From: Clostridium sp. 12(A)
Lineage (GTDB): Bacteria > Bacillota > Clostridia > Lachnospirales > Lachnospiraceae
Assembly: GCA_000526575.1 (NCBI GenBank)
Contig: JAGI01000002.1
Location: 1,302,001-1,366,000, forward strand
Direction of reading: 5' to 3'
DNA length: 64,000 nucleotides
Below, piece by piece: positions 43,582-53,010 of this stretch. The position numbers and the translations under genes are program-made. A model generated the notes under the pieces. That model did no database searches. It had not been told where the DNA came from and was given only the letters and a program-made list of their open reading frames with translations. The stretch's first letter is position 1, and each line of letters begins with the position of its first letter.

Positions 43582-45368
43582 TCAAACGGTTTGCCAATCT
43601 AAAGGTCCGTTACCAGCTGCTGATGGTAATGCTTCTTATTACCTCTGCGGCTCTTTTTCTCATTGGACAGCTTTCCTATTCCTATTTTTACAGGAGAAAT
43701 ACCAATGAGCTGATGCAAAAGGCTGAAAGCTCGGTCCACATGGCAGGAGCTTCCCTCTCCTCTCAGCTTACTTCTCTTTCCACCGCTACCAACCATCTTT
43801 TAGTGAGCCCTCCCTTTCCCAGAATGATATGGGATATCAATAACCGGAATTTCACCGGATATGCAAAGTATTTTTCCGGTGCCGTGGCACTTACTGAGCC
43901 ATTTTTACAAAATCACGACTTGATCAGCAATGTGATAATCTGCGGAGAGGATAACATCGTATTCAGCCCCTCGTCTCTTGGTATCGCCGACTCCTTCTCC
44001 CGGCTTTTTCCAGAGGATATCTGGGCGTCAAAAAAGATAACTGTGCTGCCGACCCGTCAGAACTTTACATTCCGTCAGGGTGGAATCATCCCGGTTTGCT
44101 ATCCGGTTTCCTCCAATATGAACTCCAACAGCCTCATCTATCAGGACAAGCCTGGAAACCGGAAAGCCCGCTTTATCCTGATGATTGATACCGCACAGAT
44201 ACGCTCCTACTTTGAACGGATGTCAAACCGTTATACCTACTGCATGTATCTTGCAGATGAAAACGGCAATCCTCTCGATATCCGTAGCAGTCAATTTCCG
44301 GATGCATTTTTACCGGAAGTAAAGGACTGGGTGAAAGCGGAAACATCTGCCTCAAACGGGAGTATTGGTCTTTCAAAAGACCAGCTTCTGATCACAAAGG
44401 AAGCCGTTTCCTTTTGTGGCTTGAATGTGGTACATCTGACAAAAAAATCTTCTTTAGTGGGGGATACCAGAGAGCTTCGATCCTTTTTTATACTTGTATG
44501 GCTTGCCTGCTTTCTGGCGGCTGCTCTTCTCTCCTTTGCCCTTTCCAATCTTCTCACCAGAAATATCAAGGTCCTAGGAAAAATCATAGGTCGGATCAAC
44601 GATGGGACGTACCACAATAAAACGGAATTCACCCATACCGATGAAATCAGTCTTTTGGGGGTACAGCTTAACAAAATGTATGATACCATACAGCTTCAGC
44701 TGGGACAGATTAAGGAGGAGGAACAAAAAAAGGCCCAGGCAGAGATACAGATGCTATCAGAACAAATCAATCCCCATTTTCTTTACAACACGTTAGAATG
44801 CATTCATTTTCAGGTATTAAACGGGCACCAGCAGACAGCCGGGGAAATGTTAGAAAGTCTTGGACGGTATCTGCGCACCACCTTAAACGTTGGAAAGACC
44901 TTTGTGACCGTGGAAAAGGAAGTGGAGCACGTAACCCTGTATATGGAAATCATGAACCGCCATTCCTCTTCCGGCATACAATTTCATACGGAAATCCATC
45001 CTTCCCTGAAAAACGGAATGATTATGAAGGTCTTGCTGCAGCCTCTTGCAGAAAATTGCATCAAGCATGGCTTTGAAGGTTTTGTACGCGGCCTTGAACC
45101 GGTTCCTCCTCAGATTACCATTACCATAACTCCTGCCGGAGATAACCGGATGAGGATCGAGGTATCCGATAACGGAAAAGGCATAGACATAAAAAGGGCT
45201 TCCACCCTGATGAGAGCGGAAGCCCCTGAATCAAAAGACCATTTCGGCCTTCACAATATTTACAAAAGACTCCATACCTGTTATGGAGATGATGCCGTAC
45301 TATCATTTACCAGCATTCCATATCTAAAAAACAGCATTATCATTGAAATACCCGATCATCCGGTCTGA
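43578..45368 (+). CDS. YesM-like sensor histidine kinase
   Basis: 596 residues: transmembrane helix at about 12-32, an extracytoplasmic sensor region (33-300), second helix at about 300-322, HAMP (to about 375), the LytS/YesM-type phosphorylation site EQINPHFLYNTLECI (His about 400) and an HATPase domain with LAENCIKHGF and SDNGKGI. Partner of the overlapping YesN gene. Such kinases often contact a sugar-binding protein, here probably the divergently encoded lipoprotein. Confidence 0.94.
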   Translation: MIKRFANLKVRYQLLMVMLLITSAALFLIGQLSYSYFYRRNTNELMQKAESSVHMAGASLSSQLTSLSTATNHLLVSPPFPRMIWDINNRNFTGYAKYFSGAVALTEPFLQNHDLISNVIICGEDNIVFSPSSLGIADSFSRLFPEDIWASKKITVLPTRQNFTFRQGGIIPVCYPVSSNMNSNSLIYQDKPGNRKARFILMIDTAQIRSYFERMSNRYTYCMYLADENGNPLDIRSSQFPDAFLPEVKDWVKAETSASNGSIGLSKDQLLITKEAVSFCGLNVVHLTKKSSLVGDTRELRSFFILVWLACFLAAALLSFALSNLLTRNIKVLGKIIGRINDGTYHNKTEFTHTDEISLLGVQLNKMYDTIQLQLGQIKEEEQKKAQAEIQMLSEQINPHFLYNTLECIHFQVLNGHQQTAGEMLESLGRYLRTTLNVGKTFVTVEKEVEHVTLYMEIMNRHSSSGIQFHTEIHPSLKNGMIMKVLLQPLAENCIKHGFEGFVRGLEPVPPQITITITPAGDNRMRIEVSDNGKGIDIKRASTLMRAEAPESKDHFGLHNIYKRLHTCYGDDAVLSFTSIPYLKNSIIIEIPDHPV

Positions 45369-45390
45369 ATCTTAAGAGAGGAATTTTCCC

Positions 45391-47136
45391 TTAGGAAAGC
45401 GTCCATTTCTGGCTTTGGGTCTGAAGGTCTACCATATGCCGGTATATTCCGTTGCTTTCATAAAGCTCCCTGGGACTTCCCTGCTCTGCTACCAGTCCAT
45501 CCTTTAACACGACGATCCGGTCGGCCTTTGCAACGGTTCTCATACGATGGGCAATGATGAGAACCGTCTTATTACGGACAAGGTTGGATATGGCCCCCTG
45601 TACCATGGACTCATTCTCCACGTCAAGAGAGGCAGTGGCCTCATCAAGGAGAATAATCGGGGCATCCTTTAGAAGAGCTCTTGCAATGGACAGCCGCTGC
45701 CTCTCTCCACCAGAGAGTACGGAACCGTTTTCCCCGATTTTTGTATGGTAACCATTGGGAAGGCGGTTTATAAAGTCACTGCACCTGGCGGCTTCGGCCG
45801 CTGCCATGACCTCCTGATCGGTGGCATCTTTTCTTCCGATGCGGATATTTTCCATAATGCTGCTATTAAAGAGCACCACATCCTGAAATACCACAGAAAA
45901 ATTCTTTAAAAGGCTTTCCGGGTCCACGGTGCTGACATCAGCGCCTCCAATGGTAATTCTTCCCTGATCCAGATCCCAGAATCTGGCTGCCAGTCTGGCT
46001 GCCGTACTCTTCCCTCCGCCTGAGGGTCCCACCAAGGCAGTTACCTGGCCCTGAGCCGCCCGAAAGGATACATCTCTAAGAACTGGTTCTCCCTTGTGAT
46101 AGGAAAATCCCACATGGTCAAAGGTAATATCATAGCCTTCATAATGGGTATCTTCTACCCCAGTCTGTACCTTCTGTTCTTCAATTTCCCTCATTCGTTC
46201 CACCCGAAGCATGGTGGAAAATACTGCTGATAAATTATTAAGACAGCCGATAAGTGGTCCGTAAATCCGGGTAGCTGCAATCATAAAGATTAAGAAAGGC
46301 ATAAAACCAATCTGCTTTTGAGCCAATAAAATGCTGCCGCATAGAACTGTGGTTGCCATTCCAATTTTTAATACCATCTGGGAGGAGGTGACCAGGATTC
46401 CATTGATCACTTCCATTTTAATTGTCTGTGATTCTGCTTCTGCAAGCTTTTGACCTAACCGTCCCAGATAATCCTCTCTCTGGTTATTGGCTTTGATATC
46501 CTGAATGGTTTCAATGCATTCCTGAATTCCATCGGAAGCCGCAAGAAGCTTCTCTCTTTGCTTTCGTTCCAGCCGGTCAATCAATGGCCTGATTCCTGCG
46601 GAGAGCAGGAAGGCTGCCGGTACCACCCATAGCATGGAAAGCCCCATTCTCCAGTCCAGAATCAAAAGACTGACCCCAATCAGAATTGTGGAGGCAAACG
46701 CTCCAAGAAGCTCTGGAATAAAATGAGAAAATGCGGTCTCCATCCAGGCACAATCCCCCATAATGGTTGTAGTCAAATCCGACAAATCACGTTTTCCAAA
46801 GAAGGAAAGAGGAATCTTTCTAAGCTTTTCTGCAAGCCCGATCCTCATGTTGGCGCTTTCCTCGTAGGAGGCAAGAAAGGTGGCATTGTACTGATTGTAT
46901 TCAAACAGAAATATGAGGATGAGAAATAAAATGCTAAGCCCTGCATATCCCCAAAGCCCCAGCCCATGACCAGCCGTTCCAAGTACAGGGCTAAGAAGCT
47001 GATCCATTAACAGGACAAAGAGTGACATAGGAAGAATAAAACCTATATTGGTAAGAGTACAGGCAATGGCTGCCTTTGTCAGATCTTTTCCTCCCTGTTC
47101 GCTAAGAGCAAAGAGTTTCTGTAAATATTTACTCAT
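45391..47136 (-). CDS. ABC exporter, fused membrane and ATPase domains (second of a pair)
   Basis: About 581 residues. Six transmembrane helices (to about 310), then the ATPase with Walker A GPSGGGKST, signature LSGGERQRLSIAR, Walker B ILLDEATASLD and the His switch IIAHRM. It follows the other half by an 8-base overlap (ATG 47136, AGGTGA upstream), so the two form a heterodimer. Substrate unknown. Confidence 0.93.
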   Translation of the reverse strand: MSKYLQKLFALSEQGGKDLTKAAIACTLTNIGFILPMSLFVLLMDQLLSPVLGTAGHGLGLWGYAGLSILFLILIFLFEYNQYNATFLASYEESANMRIGLAEKLRKIPLSFFGKRDLSDLTTTIMGDCAWMETAFSHFIPELLGAFASTILIGVSLLILDWRMGLSMLWVVPAAFLLSAGIRPLIDRLERKQREKLLAASDGIQECIETIQDIKANNQREDYLGRLGQKLAEAESQTIKMEVINGILVTSSQMVLKIGMATTVLCGSILLAQKQIGFMPFLIFMIAATRIYGPLIGCLNNLSAVFSTMLRVERMREIEEQKVQTGVEDTHYEGYDITFDHVGFSYHKGEPVLRDVSFRAAQGQVTALVGPSGGGKSTAARLAARFWDLDQGRITIGGADVSTVDPESLLKNFSVVFQDVVLFNSSIMENIRIGRKDATDQEVMAAAEAARCSDFINRLPNGYHTKIGENGSVLSGGERQRLSIARALLKDAPIILLDEATASLDVENESMVQGAISNLVRNKTVLIIAHRMRTVAKADRIVVLKDGLVAEQGSPRELYESNGIYRHMVDLQTQSQKWTLS

Positions 47137-48943
47137 GGTGTTCACCTACCTTCCAGGAAACCGATGTCTGATAATCTTCCCACATCGTTGCATACAGTCC
47201 CCCTTTATGGAGCAATTCCTCATGGGTTCCTGCTTCCTCAATTTCCCCATGATTCATTACCAGAATCTGATCTGCCTTGCAGACCGTTGATAAGCGGTGG
47301 GCAATCATAAGAACTGTCTTTCCCTTTACCAGAGTCTCAAATGCCTTTTGAATCTCATATTCATTATCCGGGTCCGCAAAGGCCGTAGCCTCGTCAAGAA
47401 CTATAATAGGAGCATCCTTTAAAACTGCTCTGGCAAGAGCAATTCTCTGACATTCTCCCCCGGACAGATAAGTACCTTTGCTTCCCACCAGGGTGTTAAG
47501 TGCCTGGGGAAACTTCTTTATGATATCCTCGCACCGGGCCGCTTTGACTGCCCGTTCCACCTCCTCGATGGAAGCATCTGGTCTGGCAGCCTGTATGTTT
47601 CTTAAGAGAGTATCTTTAAACAAATGGCTGTCCTGGAACACAAAGCTTATATTCTTCATCAGCTCCTCTGTCCCCATTTCTCGTACATCTGCTCCACCCA
47701 CCAGAATCTTTCCGCTATCCACATCATAAAATCGGGATAAAATCCTTGCTACGGTTGATTTTCCACCTCCTGACGGCCCAACAAGAGCAACCGTGTGCCC
47801 TTCTGGTATCTGAAAGGAAACACCTTTGACTGCCGGCATGTTTTCTTTTCCATAGGAAAAGGTGACATCCTTAAATTCTACCGATGCACTGCCAGGAACC
47901 TTTGGATTCTCAGGCTCAGTTAAGGGCTCCTCATTAACAATGCTCATAACTCTTCGAAGGGCTTCTTTCGCCTGCATGGTATTTTCACTGGTCCACATGA
48001 TCTTATCCATCATGGTGACGCAAACCGGGGTGAATAAAATATAGAAAATCAAATCAAGTAGTACGTTCAAATCCGAAGCACCAGCTGCTTTTCCTGAAAC
48101 AAGCAGAAGCCCTGCCGGAATTAAGAAGGCAAATATCCCATTGATACTCATGGTATAGGCGCACATGGGCAGCCGCATGGATAAGGTGTATTTTACTGCC
48201 CAGTCCCGGTATCGCAATATGGATTCATGGAAATTCTTAAAGGAAAATATGCTTTGCTGAAAGGTCTTTACCACTGGTATTCCCCGTACATACTCCACGG
48301 CTTCATTGTTCATGTCTTCCAGGGCATTTTGATACTGCTTCATGGATTCTGCAGAAGCTGGCCCCATCATGCGTGTTAAAAAGCAGAGTCCGATTGCAAC
48401 AGGCAAAAGGCTGACGAGTCCAAATCTCCAATCAAAATAAAAGAGAAGAAAAAGGACTGCTGCCGGAGTGACGATTGCCCCGGCCAGGTCCGGAAGCTGG
48501 TGCGCCAGATAGGTTTCTGTCTGTCCCGCTCCATCATCAATGATTCTTCTTATCTTACCGCTTCCCAGGCTTTTAATATAGCCAACCGGAAGCCCGGATA
48601 GATGATTCATGGCAACTGTTTTCATATTTCTTGCTGTTCGGAATGCAGATAAATGAGTACACAATAATGCCATAAAATAAAGCAGCATACTAAACAGGGA
48701 AGCCCCTACTGCCAGCCACCCATACCGAACCAGATCTCCGGTCTGGTTCACATTGGGCCACTCTGTGACAGCCCCTTTTACTGCCAGCCACATGTATATA
48801 TAAGGAAAAAGCCCCACTATGGTACTAATACCTGACAGGATGCAGCCTAGCCAGGTGAGATACTTGTAGTTTCCTGCAAAGGTCATAAGAGTAACCTTTT
48901 TCGTGTCAGGAAGCTTTGTCATGATTATACTTTTATCTTTCAT
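47129..48943 (-). CDS. ABC exporter, fused membrane and ATPase domains (first of a pair)
   Basis: About 604 residues. Transmembrane region with six helices, then Walker A GPSGGGKST, signature LSGGECQRIALAR, Walker B IVLDEATAFAD and the switch MIAHRL. The signature and Walker B (FAD instead of SLD) differ a little from the partner, as in heterodimeric exporters. The frame is open to 49117, inside the TetR gene, but the ATG at 48943 with AAGGGG upstream begins the normal protein. Downstream of a TetR regulator. Confidence 0.93.
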   Translation of the reverse strand: MKDKSIIMTKLPDTKKVTLMTFAGNYKYLTWLGCILSGISTIVGLFPYIYMWLAVKGAVTEWPNVNQTGDLVRYGWLAVGASLFSMLLYFMALLCTHLSAFRTARNMKTVAMNHLSGLPVGYIKSLGSGKIRRIIDDGAGQTETYLAHQLPDLAGAIVTPAAVLFLLFYFDWRFGLVSLLPVAIGLCFLTRMMGPASAESMKQYQNALEDMNNEAVEYVRGIPVVKTFQQSIFSFKNFHESILRYRDWAVKYTLSMRLPMCAYTMSINGIFAFLIPAGLLLVSGKAAGASDLNVLLDLIFYILFTPVCVTMMDKIMWTSENTMQAKEALRRVMSIVNEEPLTEPENPKVPGSASVEFKDVTFSYGKENMPAVKGVSFQIPEGHTVALVGPSGGGKSTVARILSRFYDVDSGKILVGGADVREMGTEELMKNISFVFQDSHLFKDTLLRNIQAARPDASIEEVERAVKAARCEDIIKKFPQALNTLVGSKGTYLSGGECQRIALARAVLKDAPIIVLDEATAFADPDNEYEIQKAFETLVKGKTVLMIAHRLSTVCKADQILVMNHGEIEEAGTHEELLHKGGLYATMWEDYQTSVSWKVGEHHE

Positions 48944-49019
48944 TTTTCCCCTTTCGGACGATCTATCAGTTCTTCCATAGTTAGTGTTAACTAATCGTCC
49001 ATAATAATAATATGGGGCA

Positions 49020-49637
49020 TCAAAGCCCCATAATTTTCTTCCAGCCAGCGTGCTGGAACCGTACCAGTGCGCAGGCATAAGAAAGCGCCTTTTCTCTGGG
49101 AACATCATGTGATACAAACTCCAGCAGCTGGAGAAAAAAGGAACGTGATATGATGTGGATTAAGGTACTGTCAATATCCATCACCTCATGCCCCAGTGAT
49201 TTCATCACTTTGATAAACTCCCAGCTTGAGGCTTCCTCTATTTCCGCCAGCTGGTCCAGATAGCTGTCACACCACCCGGTACTGCTTTTTAAGAAAAGCA
49301 GCTTAAATATGTCAAATCGATCATAAACGTAATTGACAATAGCAGGCGCTGATTGGTCTGAAATATCATCTAACGCATTTGCCTGTAATTCGGGCGGCAG
49401 CTTGGCAAACTCTTTATGTGCCTGCAGGTACATCTCCAAAAGCCCATCAGCTGCTTCCCCTGTTAATTCATCAAACAACGCTTCCTTACTGGGAAAATAG
49501 CCGTATATGGCTCCTGTCGTCACAGAAGCCTCTTTCGCGATTCTTCGAAGGGAAGCTCCCTCATACCCGTATTTCATAAACTCCTGCATTCCCGCCTCCA
49601 ACAGGTCCTGGCGGGTATTGTTTTTCTGAGCGCTCAT
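49020..49637 (-). CDS. TetR family transcriptional regulator
   Basis: 205 residues: N-terminal HTH (RQDLLEAGMQEFMKYGYEGASLRRIAKEASVTTGAIYGYFPSKEALF) and a variable ligand-binding region. It precedes two exporter genes about 75 bp downstream and has a doubled palindrome just upstream, so it should repress itself and the exporter in the absence of ligand. AAAGGAGAGG lies before the ATG. Confidence 0.92.
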   Translation of the reverse strand: MSAQKNNTRQDLLEAGMQEFMKYGYEGASLRRIAKEASVTTGAIYGYFPSKEALFDELTGEAADGLLEMYLQAHKEFAKLPPELQANALDDISDQSAPAIVNYVYDRFDIFKLLFLKSSTGWCDSYLDQLAEIEEASSWEFIKVMKSLGHEVMDIDSTLIHIISRSFFLQLLEFVSHDVPREKALSYACALVRFQHAGWKKIMGL

Positions 49638-49655
49638 AACCTCTCCTTTTTCTAT

Positions 49656-49685
49656 TTATAACACCGTTATATAACAGTGTTATAA
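49656..49685. promoter_or_regulatory. Doubled palindromic operator before tetR
   Basis: A 30-bp palindrome with a single mismatched pair. It can be read as two overlapping 15-bp sites, TATAACACCGTTATA and TATAACAGTGTTATA, which share the central TATA. It ends 19 bp before the tetR start. The size and symmetry fit two TetR dimers. Confidence 0.7.
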
Positions 49686-49691
49686 TAAAAC

Positions 49692-49720
49692 AAAAAAAGC
49701 AGGACGTCAATACGTCCTGC
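49692..49720 (-). terminator. Terminator of the cyst(e)ine ABC operon
   Basis: GCAGGACGT / ACGTCCTGC perfect 9-bp stem, 4-nt loop, T7 tail on the minus strand, downstream of the binding-protein gene. Confidence 0.88.
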
Positions 49721-49757
49721 CAATAAAATTTCTCAGTAGTTGAGTTTTTACCCTATA

Positions 49758-50630
49758 TTATACCTGACCGCCTTCTACTACCAGATTTTCCGGATCAATC
49801 TCATCTCCGTAAACCGGCTTTAAGGTCTCTTCAAAGTCTTTATGGAAGAACTGCTCGTCTCCAAGAGTCTTGATTTCTTCATTGATCCACTCTAACAGTT
49901 CTGTGTTGCCTTTCTGAACAGCTGCTGCAATGGTATCTGTATTACCAATAGATTCAATTCCTACGGTGAAGCCTTTGTTTTGAAGTGCCCATGCAAGAAC
50001 CTCAGTGTTGTCAGTTGAGAAAGCATCTCCTCTTCCATCTAACAGAGCATCGTATGCTTCCTGGTACTCGTCAAACTTTAACAGCTTGATTTCAGGATGA
50101 TTCTGAGAGAAATAAGTTTCTGCAGTGGTTCCCTTTACAACGATCAGAGTCTTATCCTTTAAATCTGCTGCATCCTTAATGAGTTTGTCATCAGGAGATA
50201 CGACTCCAAGAGCTACCTTCATATATGGAAGAGCAAAATCAACCTGCTCTTTTCTTTCGTCTGTTACGGTGAAGTTAGCAAGAATTACATCTACTTTAGC
50301 AGATTTTAAATATTCCACACGGCTTGCAGCCTCAACGTATACAAATTCTACTTTATCCTCGCTGCCAAGAAGGTCCTTTGCAAGACGCTTTGCAAAATAG
50401 ACATCATAGCCCTGAATCTTACCATTGGCATCTACATAGCCAAATGGATTCTTATCGCTGAATACACCAATTTTAATGGTCCCTGATTCCTTGATCTCAG
50501 AAAGTGTTCTAGCCTTTGCTGATGGGCTCTGAGCACCACCTGTACTGTCCTTAGCTGGAGCACTGCAGCCAGCTAAAAGCCCTGCTGCCATAGTAATACC
50601 TAATAATGCACCTAATAATTTCTTTTTCAT
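49758..50630 (-). CDS. Amino-acid (probable cyst(e)ine) ABC transporter binding lipoprotein
   Basis: 290 residues: signal peptide with lipobox LLAGC, Ser/Ala linker, then a family-3 solute-binding domain. The stretches GYVDANGKIQGYDVYFAKRL, EAASRVEYLKSAKVDVILAN, QVDFALPYMKVALGV and the ending EEQFFHKDF-like DEQFFHKDFEETLKPVYGDE follow the Campylobacter cysteine receptor CjaA closely, as I remember it. Together with the Cys-rich leader peptide, this points to cysteine or cystine as ligand. Last gene of the operon permease-permease-ATPase-binding protein. Confidence 0.92.
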   Translation of the reverse strand: MKKKLLGALLGITMAAGLLAGCSAPAKDSTGGAQSPSAKARTLSEIKESGTIKIGVFSDKNPFGYVDANGKIQGYDVYFAKRLAKDLLGSEDKVEFVYVEAASRVEYLKSAKVDVILANFTVTDERKEQVDFALPYMKVALGVVSPDDKLIKDAADLKDKTLIVVKGTTAETYFSQNHPEIKLLKFDEYQEAYDALLDGRGDAFSTDNTEVLAWALQNKGFTVGIESIGNTDTIAAAVQKGNTELLEWINEEIKTLGDEQFFHKDFEETLKPVYGDEIDPENLVVEGGQV

Positions 50631-50651
50631 AATGATATCCTCCTTTTTTAT

Positions 50652-51404
50652 TTATACCGCTTCATAATGAAACGTATTTAAAAACTGTTTGGCTCGCTCT
50701 GTCTGGGGGGAAGCAAAGAATTCCTCGGGTTTTCCCTCTTCCACCACCAGCCCCTGGTCCATAAACAGAACCCGGTCTGACACTGCTTTGGCAAATTCCA
50801 TCTCATGGGTAACGATGACCATGGTCATTCCGTCCTTTGCCAGCTCTAATACTACCTGCAACACCTCTCTTACCATCTCAGGGTCGAGAGCCGCTGTAAT
50901 TTCATCAAGGAGCAGAATCTCCGGATGCATAATCAGCGCTCTTACAATGGCTACTCTCTGCTTCTGACCGCCGGATAGCTGCCTTGGGTATGCATCTTTT
51001 TTATCCAGAAGCCCGACTCTCGCTAAAAGCTGTTCGGCCTCCTTAATCAGTTCCTGCTTCTCTCTTTTTTGAACCTTTGAGGGTGCTAAGAGAATGTTGC
51101 CTAAAATAGTGAGATGAGGAAACAAATCATAGCTTTGAAATACCATTCCTATTTTCTGACGAATGGAATAGGCATCCTTTCTGTCACTTTCAATTACCTC
51201 ATCCTTAAACCGGATGGTACCGGAATCAATGGGCTCCAGCATGTTAAGACATCGTAAAAAGGTACTTTTTCCGCATCCGGAAGGGCCTACAACGACGACG
51301 ACTTCTCCTTTTTCCAAAGAAAAGGAGATATCTTTTAAAACAGGCTGCCCGTTCTCATATGATTTCTTCAGATGTTCCGTTGTTAATATTACTTCCTGCT
51401 TCAT
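50652..51404 (-). CDS. Amino-acid ABC transporter ATPase (GlnQ/TcyC type)
   Basis: About 250 residues: Walker [11 protein letters not shown]-loop, signature [15 protein letters not shown], Walker [13 protein letters not shown] and His switch VTHEM. Energises the two permeases encoded upstream. ATG at 51404 (weak AAAGG upstream); a TTG at 51413 is too close to that site. Note ITAALD where most polar amino-acid ATPases have PTSALD. Confidence 0.94.
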   Translation of the reverse strand: MKQEVILTTEHLKKSYENGQPVLKDISFSLEKGEVVVVVGPSGCGKSTFLRCLNMLEPIDSGTIRFKDEVIESDRKDAYSIRQKIGMVFQSYDLFPHLTILGNILLAPSKVQKREKQELIKEAEQLLARVGLLDKKDAYPRQLSGGQKQRVAIVRALIMHPEILLLDEITAALDPEMVREVLQVVLELAKDGMTMVIVTHEMEFAKAVSDRVLFMDQGLVVEEGKPEEFFASPQTERAKQFLNTFHYEAV

Positions 51405-51409
51405 ATTTA

Positions 51410-52087
51410 TCAATCCTTTATTTTTTTATCTAGCATTGCTGCTGCTCTGGAAAATGGGAAACAGATTGCAAAATACATAATAAAAATGACTCCGTAGACC
51501 CAAAGAGCTGCATCAGGAACCGTATACCTGGATGCGTCGATGATCTGTTTTCCAACCTTTACTACCTCAATGACTCCTATGAGCACCACCAAAGACGTGG
51601 TTTTTATCATTCTCGTTAAGAGGTTCATCACCGATGGAAGAAGTCTCCGCACAGTCTGTGGGATAATGATATACCGGTAAACCTGCAGCTTAGTCATACC
51701 TAGGCCAAAGCCGCTTTGGTACTGATGAACTGGAATGGACTGGAGAGCACTTCTTACCAGATCGCCCATCTCTGCCGCACCCCAGAAGGTAAACACAATG
51801 ACAGCGGCAAAGGAGCCAGAAAGATTAATATTCCAATGCTTTGCAGCGCCGAAGTAGACCAGGAACAAAAGAACCAGCTGAGGCATGATTCTCACAACCT
51901 CAAGATAGAGCCTGCAAACAAACCGTATTGGTTTTTTCGGGCTGGTCATTACAATTCCAAGAAGCATTCCAAGAACAATGGAAAGTGCCATGGAGATTAC
52001 GGCAATCCGTAAAGATTCCCAAAGCCCTCCGCAAAGTCTTAAAAAGTTATTTCCCTGGAACAGCACTTGAATTCCCAAATTCTGCAT
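51410..52087 (-). CDS. Amino-acid ABC transporter permease, subunit 2
   Basis: 225 residues, about five transmembrane helices and the His/Glu-family permease loop ([24 protein letters not shown]). AAAGGAGGG precedes the ATG, which lies 41 bases inside the upstream permease gene, so the two are translationally coupled and likely form the heterodimeric channel. Confidence 0.93.
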   Translation of the reverse strand: MQNLGIQVLFQGNNFLRLCGGLWESLRIAVISMALSIVLGMLLGIVMTSPKKPIRFVCRLYLEVVRIMPQLVLLFLVYFGAAKHWNINLSGSFAAVIVFTFWGAAEMGDLVRSALQSIPVHQYQSGFGLGMTKLQVYRYIIIPQTVRRLLPSVMNLLTRMIKTTSLVVLIGVIEVVKVGKQIIDASRYTVPDAALWVYGVIFIMYFAICFPFSRAAAMLDKKIKD

Positions 52088-52727
52088 AACGGACCCTCCT
52101 TTCTACCCAGGAACAGAGTAAGGATATTGGCAGAAGAATGATCAGATAAGCCGTTACCAGCATAAACAATGCTTCATCTGTTTTGTAATAGATCCCAATT
52201 AAGTCCTTTGCCACAAACATCAGATCCGCAAGGGCTACGGCACTGAATACTGAGGTTTCCTTAATCAGGAAAATAATGTTGGCACAAAATACAGGTACTG
52301 AGGTGGCTATGGCCTGCGGCAGAATGATATGTTTAAATACCTGACCCTTGGTAAGCCCCAGGCTTAAGCCTGATTCTGATTGAATCTTAGGCACCTGCTC
52401 GATTCCTGTACGAAACGCCTCTGCCATATAGCTGCCTCCCAAAAAGGCCAGACCAGTTATGGCACACCCCTCTGAGCTTAACACGATACCCAGCTTTGGC
52501 AGCCCGAAGTATAAAAAGAATAACTGGATGAGGAGCGGTGTATTTCTGGATATTTCTATGTAAGCATTTACCAAAAGGCCCAGCACCGGTATCTTAAATA
52601 CTTTTACAAGGCTGCACAAAAGCCCGATCACAGTTGAAAGCAGAATCCCAAGAAAGGAGATTCGGAGTGTAATTCCTGCCGCTTCCACGTATAACGGTGC
52701 ATTGGCACGAATGAATTCAAAATCCAT
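52047..52727 (-). CDS. Amino-acid ABC transporter permease, subunit 1
   Basis: 226 residues, about five transmembrane helices, EIASRNTPLL-like EISRNTPLLIQLFF and the loop SLGLTKGQVFKHIILPQAIATSVP. First structural gene after the Cys-rich leader; a short ORF with a strong ribosome site overlaps its start and may couple translation. AAAGGAAA lies 8 nt before the ATG. Confidence 0.93.
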   Translation of the reverse strand: MDFEFIRANAPLYVEAAGITLRISFLGILLSTVIGLLCSLVKVFKIPVLGLLVNAYIEISRNTPLLIQLFFLYFGLPKLGIVLSSEGCAITGLAFLGGSYMAEAFRTGIEQVPKIQSESGLSLGLTKGQVFKHIILPQAIATSVPVFCANIIFLIKETSVFSAVALADLMFVAKDLIGIYYKTDEALFMLVTAYLIILLPISLLCSWVERRVRYAEFGNSSAVPGK

Positions 52728-52761
52728 GATATTCGTTTCCTTTCTTTAATCTCTGACTCAT
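52717..52761 (-). CDS. 14-codon ORF overlapping the permease start
   Basis: A very short reading frame (MSQRLKKGNEYHGF) begins with an excellent GGAGGAAGG site and stops 8 bases inside the first permease gene. It follows the attenuator hairpin directly. It may couple ribosomes from the leader into the operon; whether the peptide itself matters is unknown. Confidence 0.4.
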   Translation of the reverse strand: MSQRLKKGNEYHGF

Positions 52762-52790
52762 AAAATCCTTCCTCCCTGATTGTTATTCAT

Positions 52791-52826
52791 AAAAAGGAAG
52801 CAGGTACACGACATACCTGCTTCCTT
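52791..52826 (-). terminator. Attenuator terminator upstream of the cyst(e)ine transporter operon
   Basis: Perfect 13-bp stem AAGGAAGCAGGTA / TACCTGCTTCCTT, 7-nt loop, T-run at the minus-strand end. It sits between the Cys-rich leader peptide and the structural genes. The 5' arm can pair instead with TGCTTCTT (minus strand, 52913-52906) right after the Cys codons, a candidate antiterminator of eight pairs. Confidence 0.75.
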
Positions 52827-52841
52827 CCATCTATTTTCTCT

Positions 52842-52973
52842 TTAACAAGATAAATTTGAGGATTTCAGATATCGATGCGCACACAAATAAGCTGTATCTC
52901 TTCTTAAGAAGCATCTACAGCAACAGCAACACTTCATCAGTTGATTCTTGTTCTGTTTGCAGCTCATCTTCAT
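52842..52973 (-). CDS. Cys-rich leader peptide of the transporter operon
   Basis: 43 codons starting with ATG, AAGGAG 8 nt upstream. Cys at positions 5, 15-19, 21, 31 and 43: nine of 43, with five consecutive codons TGT TGC TGT TGC TGT, then AGA and TGC. Basic otherwise, no domain. Too short and skewed for an ordinary protein; it looks like a ribosome-stalling leader that senses charged tRNA-Cys. Downstream of it are the terminator hairpin and the cyst(e)ine-type ABC genes, and upstream a perfectly spaced promoter. Confidence 0.72.
   Translation of the reverse strand: MKMSCKQNKNQLMKCCCCCRCFLRRDTAYLCAHRYLKSSNLSC
52891..52921 (-). promoter_or_regulatory. Leader hairpin 1:2 of the Cys attenuator
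   Basis: On the minus strand GCTGTA, the last bases of the Cys run, pairs with TACAGC, with the palindrome CTTCTTAAGAAG inside. A ribosome stalled at the Cys codons would cover GCTGTA and free TGCTTCTT to pair with the terminator arm. Confidence 0.5.
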
Positions 52974-53010
52974 ATCCTAATCTCCTTATTCATACTATAT
53001 ATATATGTTT

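Noticed and set aside
48944-49117. 58-residue N-terminal extension of the first ABC exporter
   Set aside because: It overlaps the end of the tetR gene and has no ribosome site; AAGGGG precedes the ATG at 48943.
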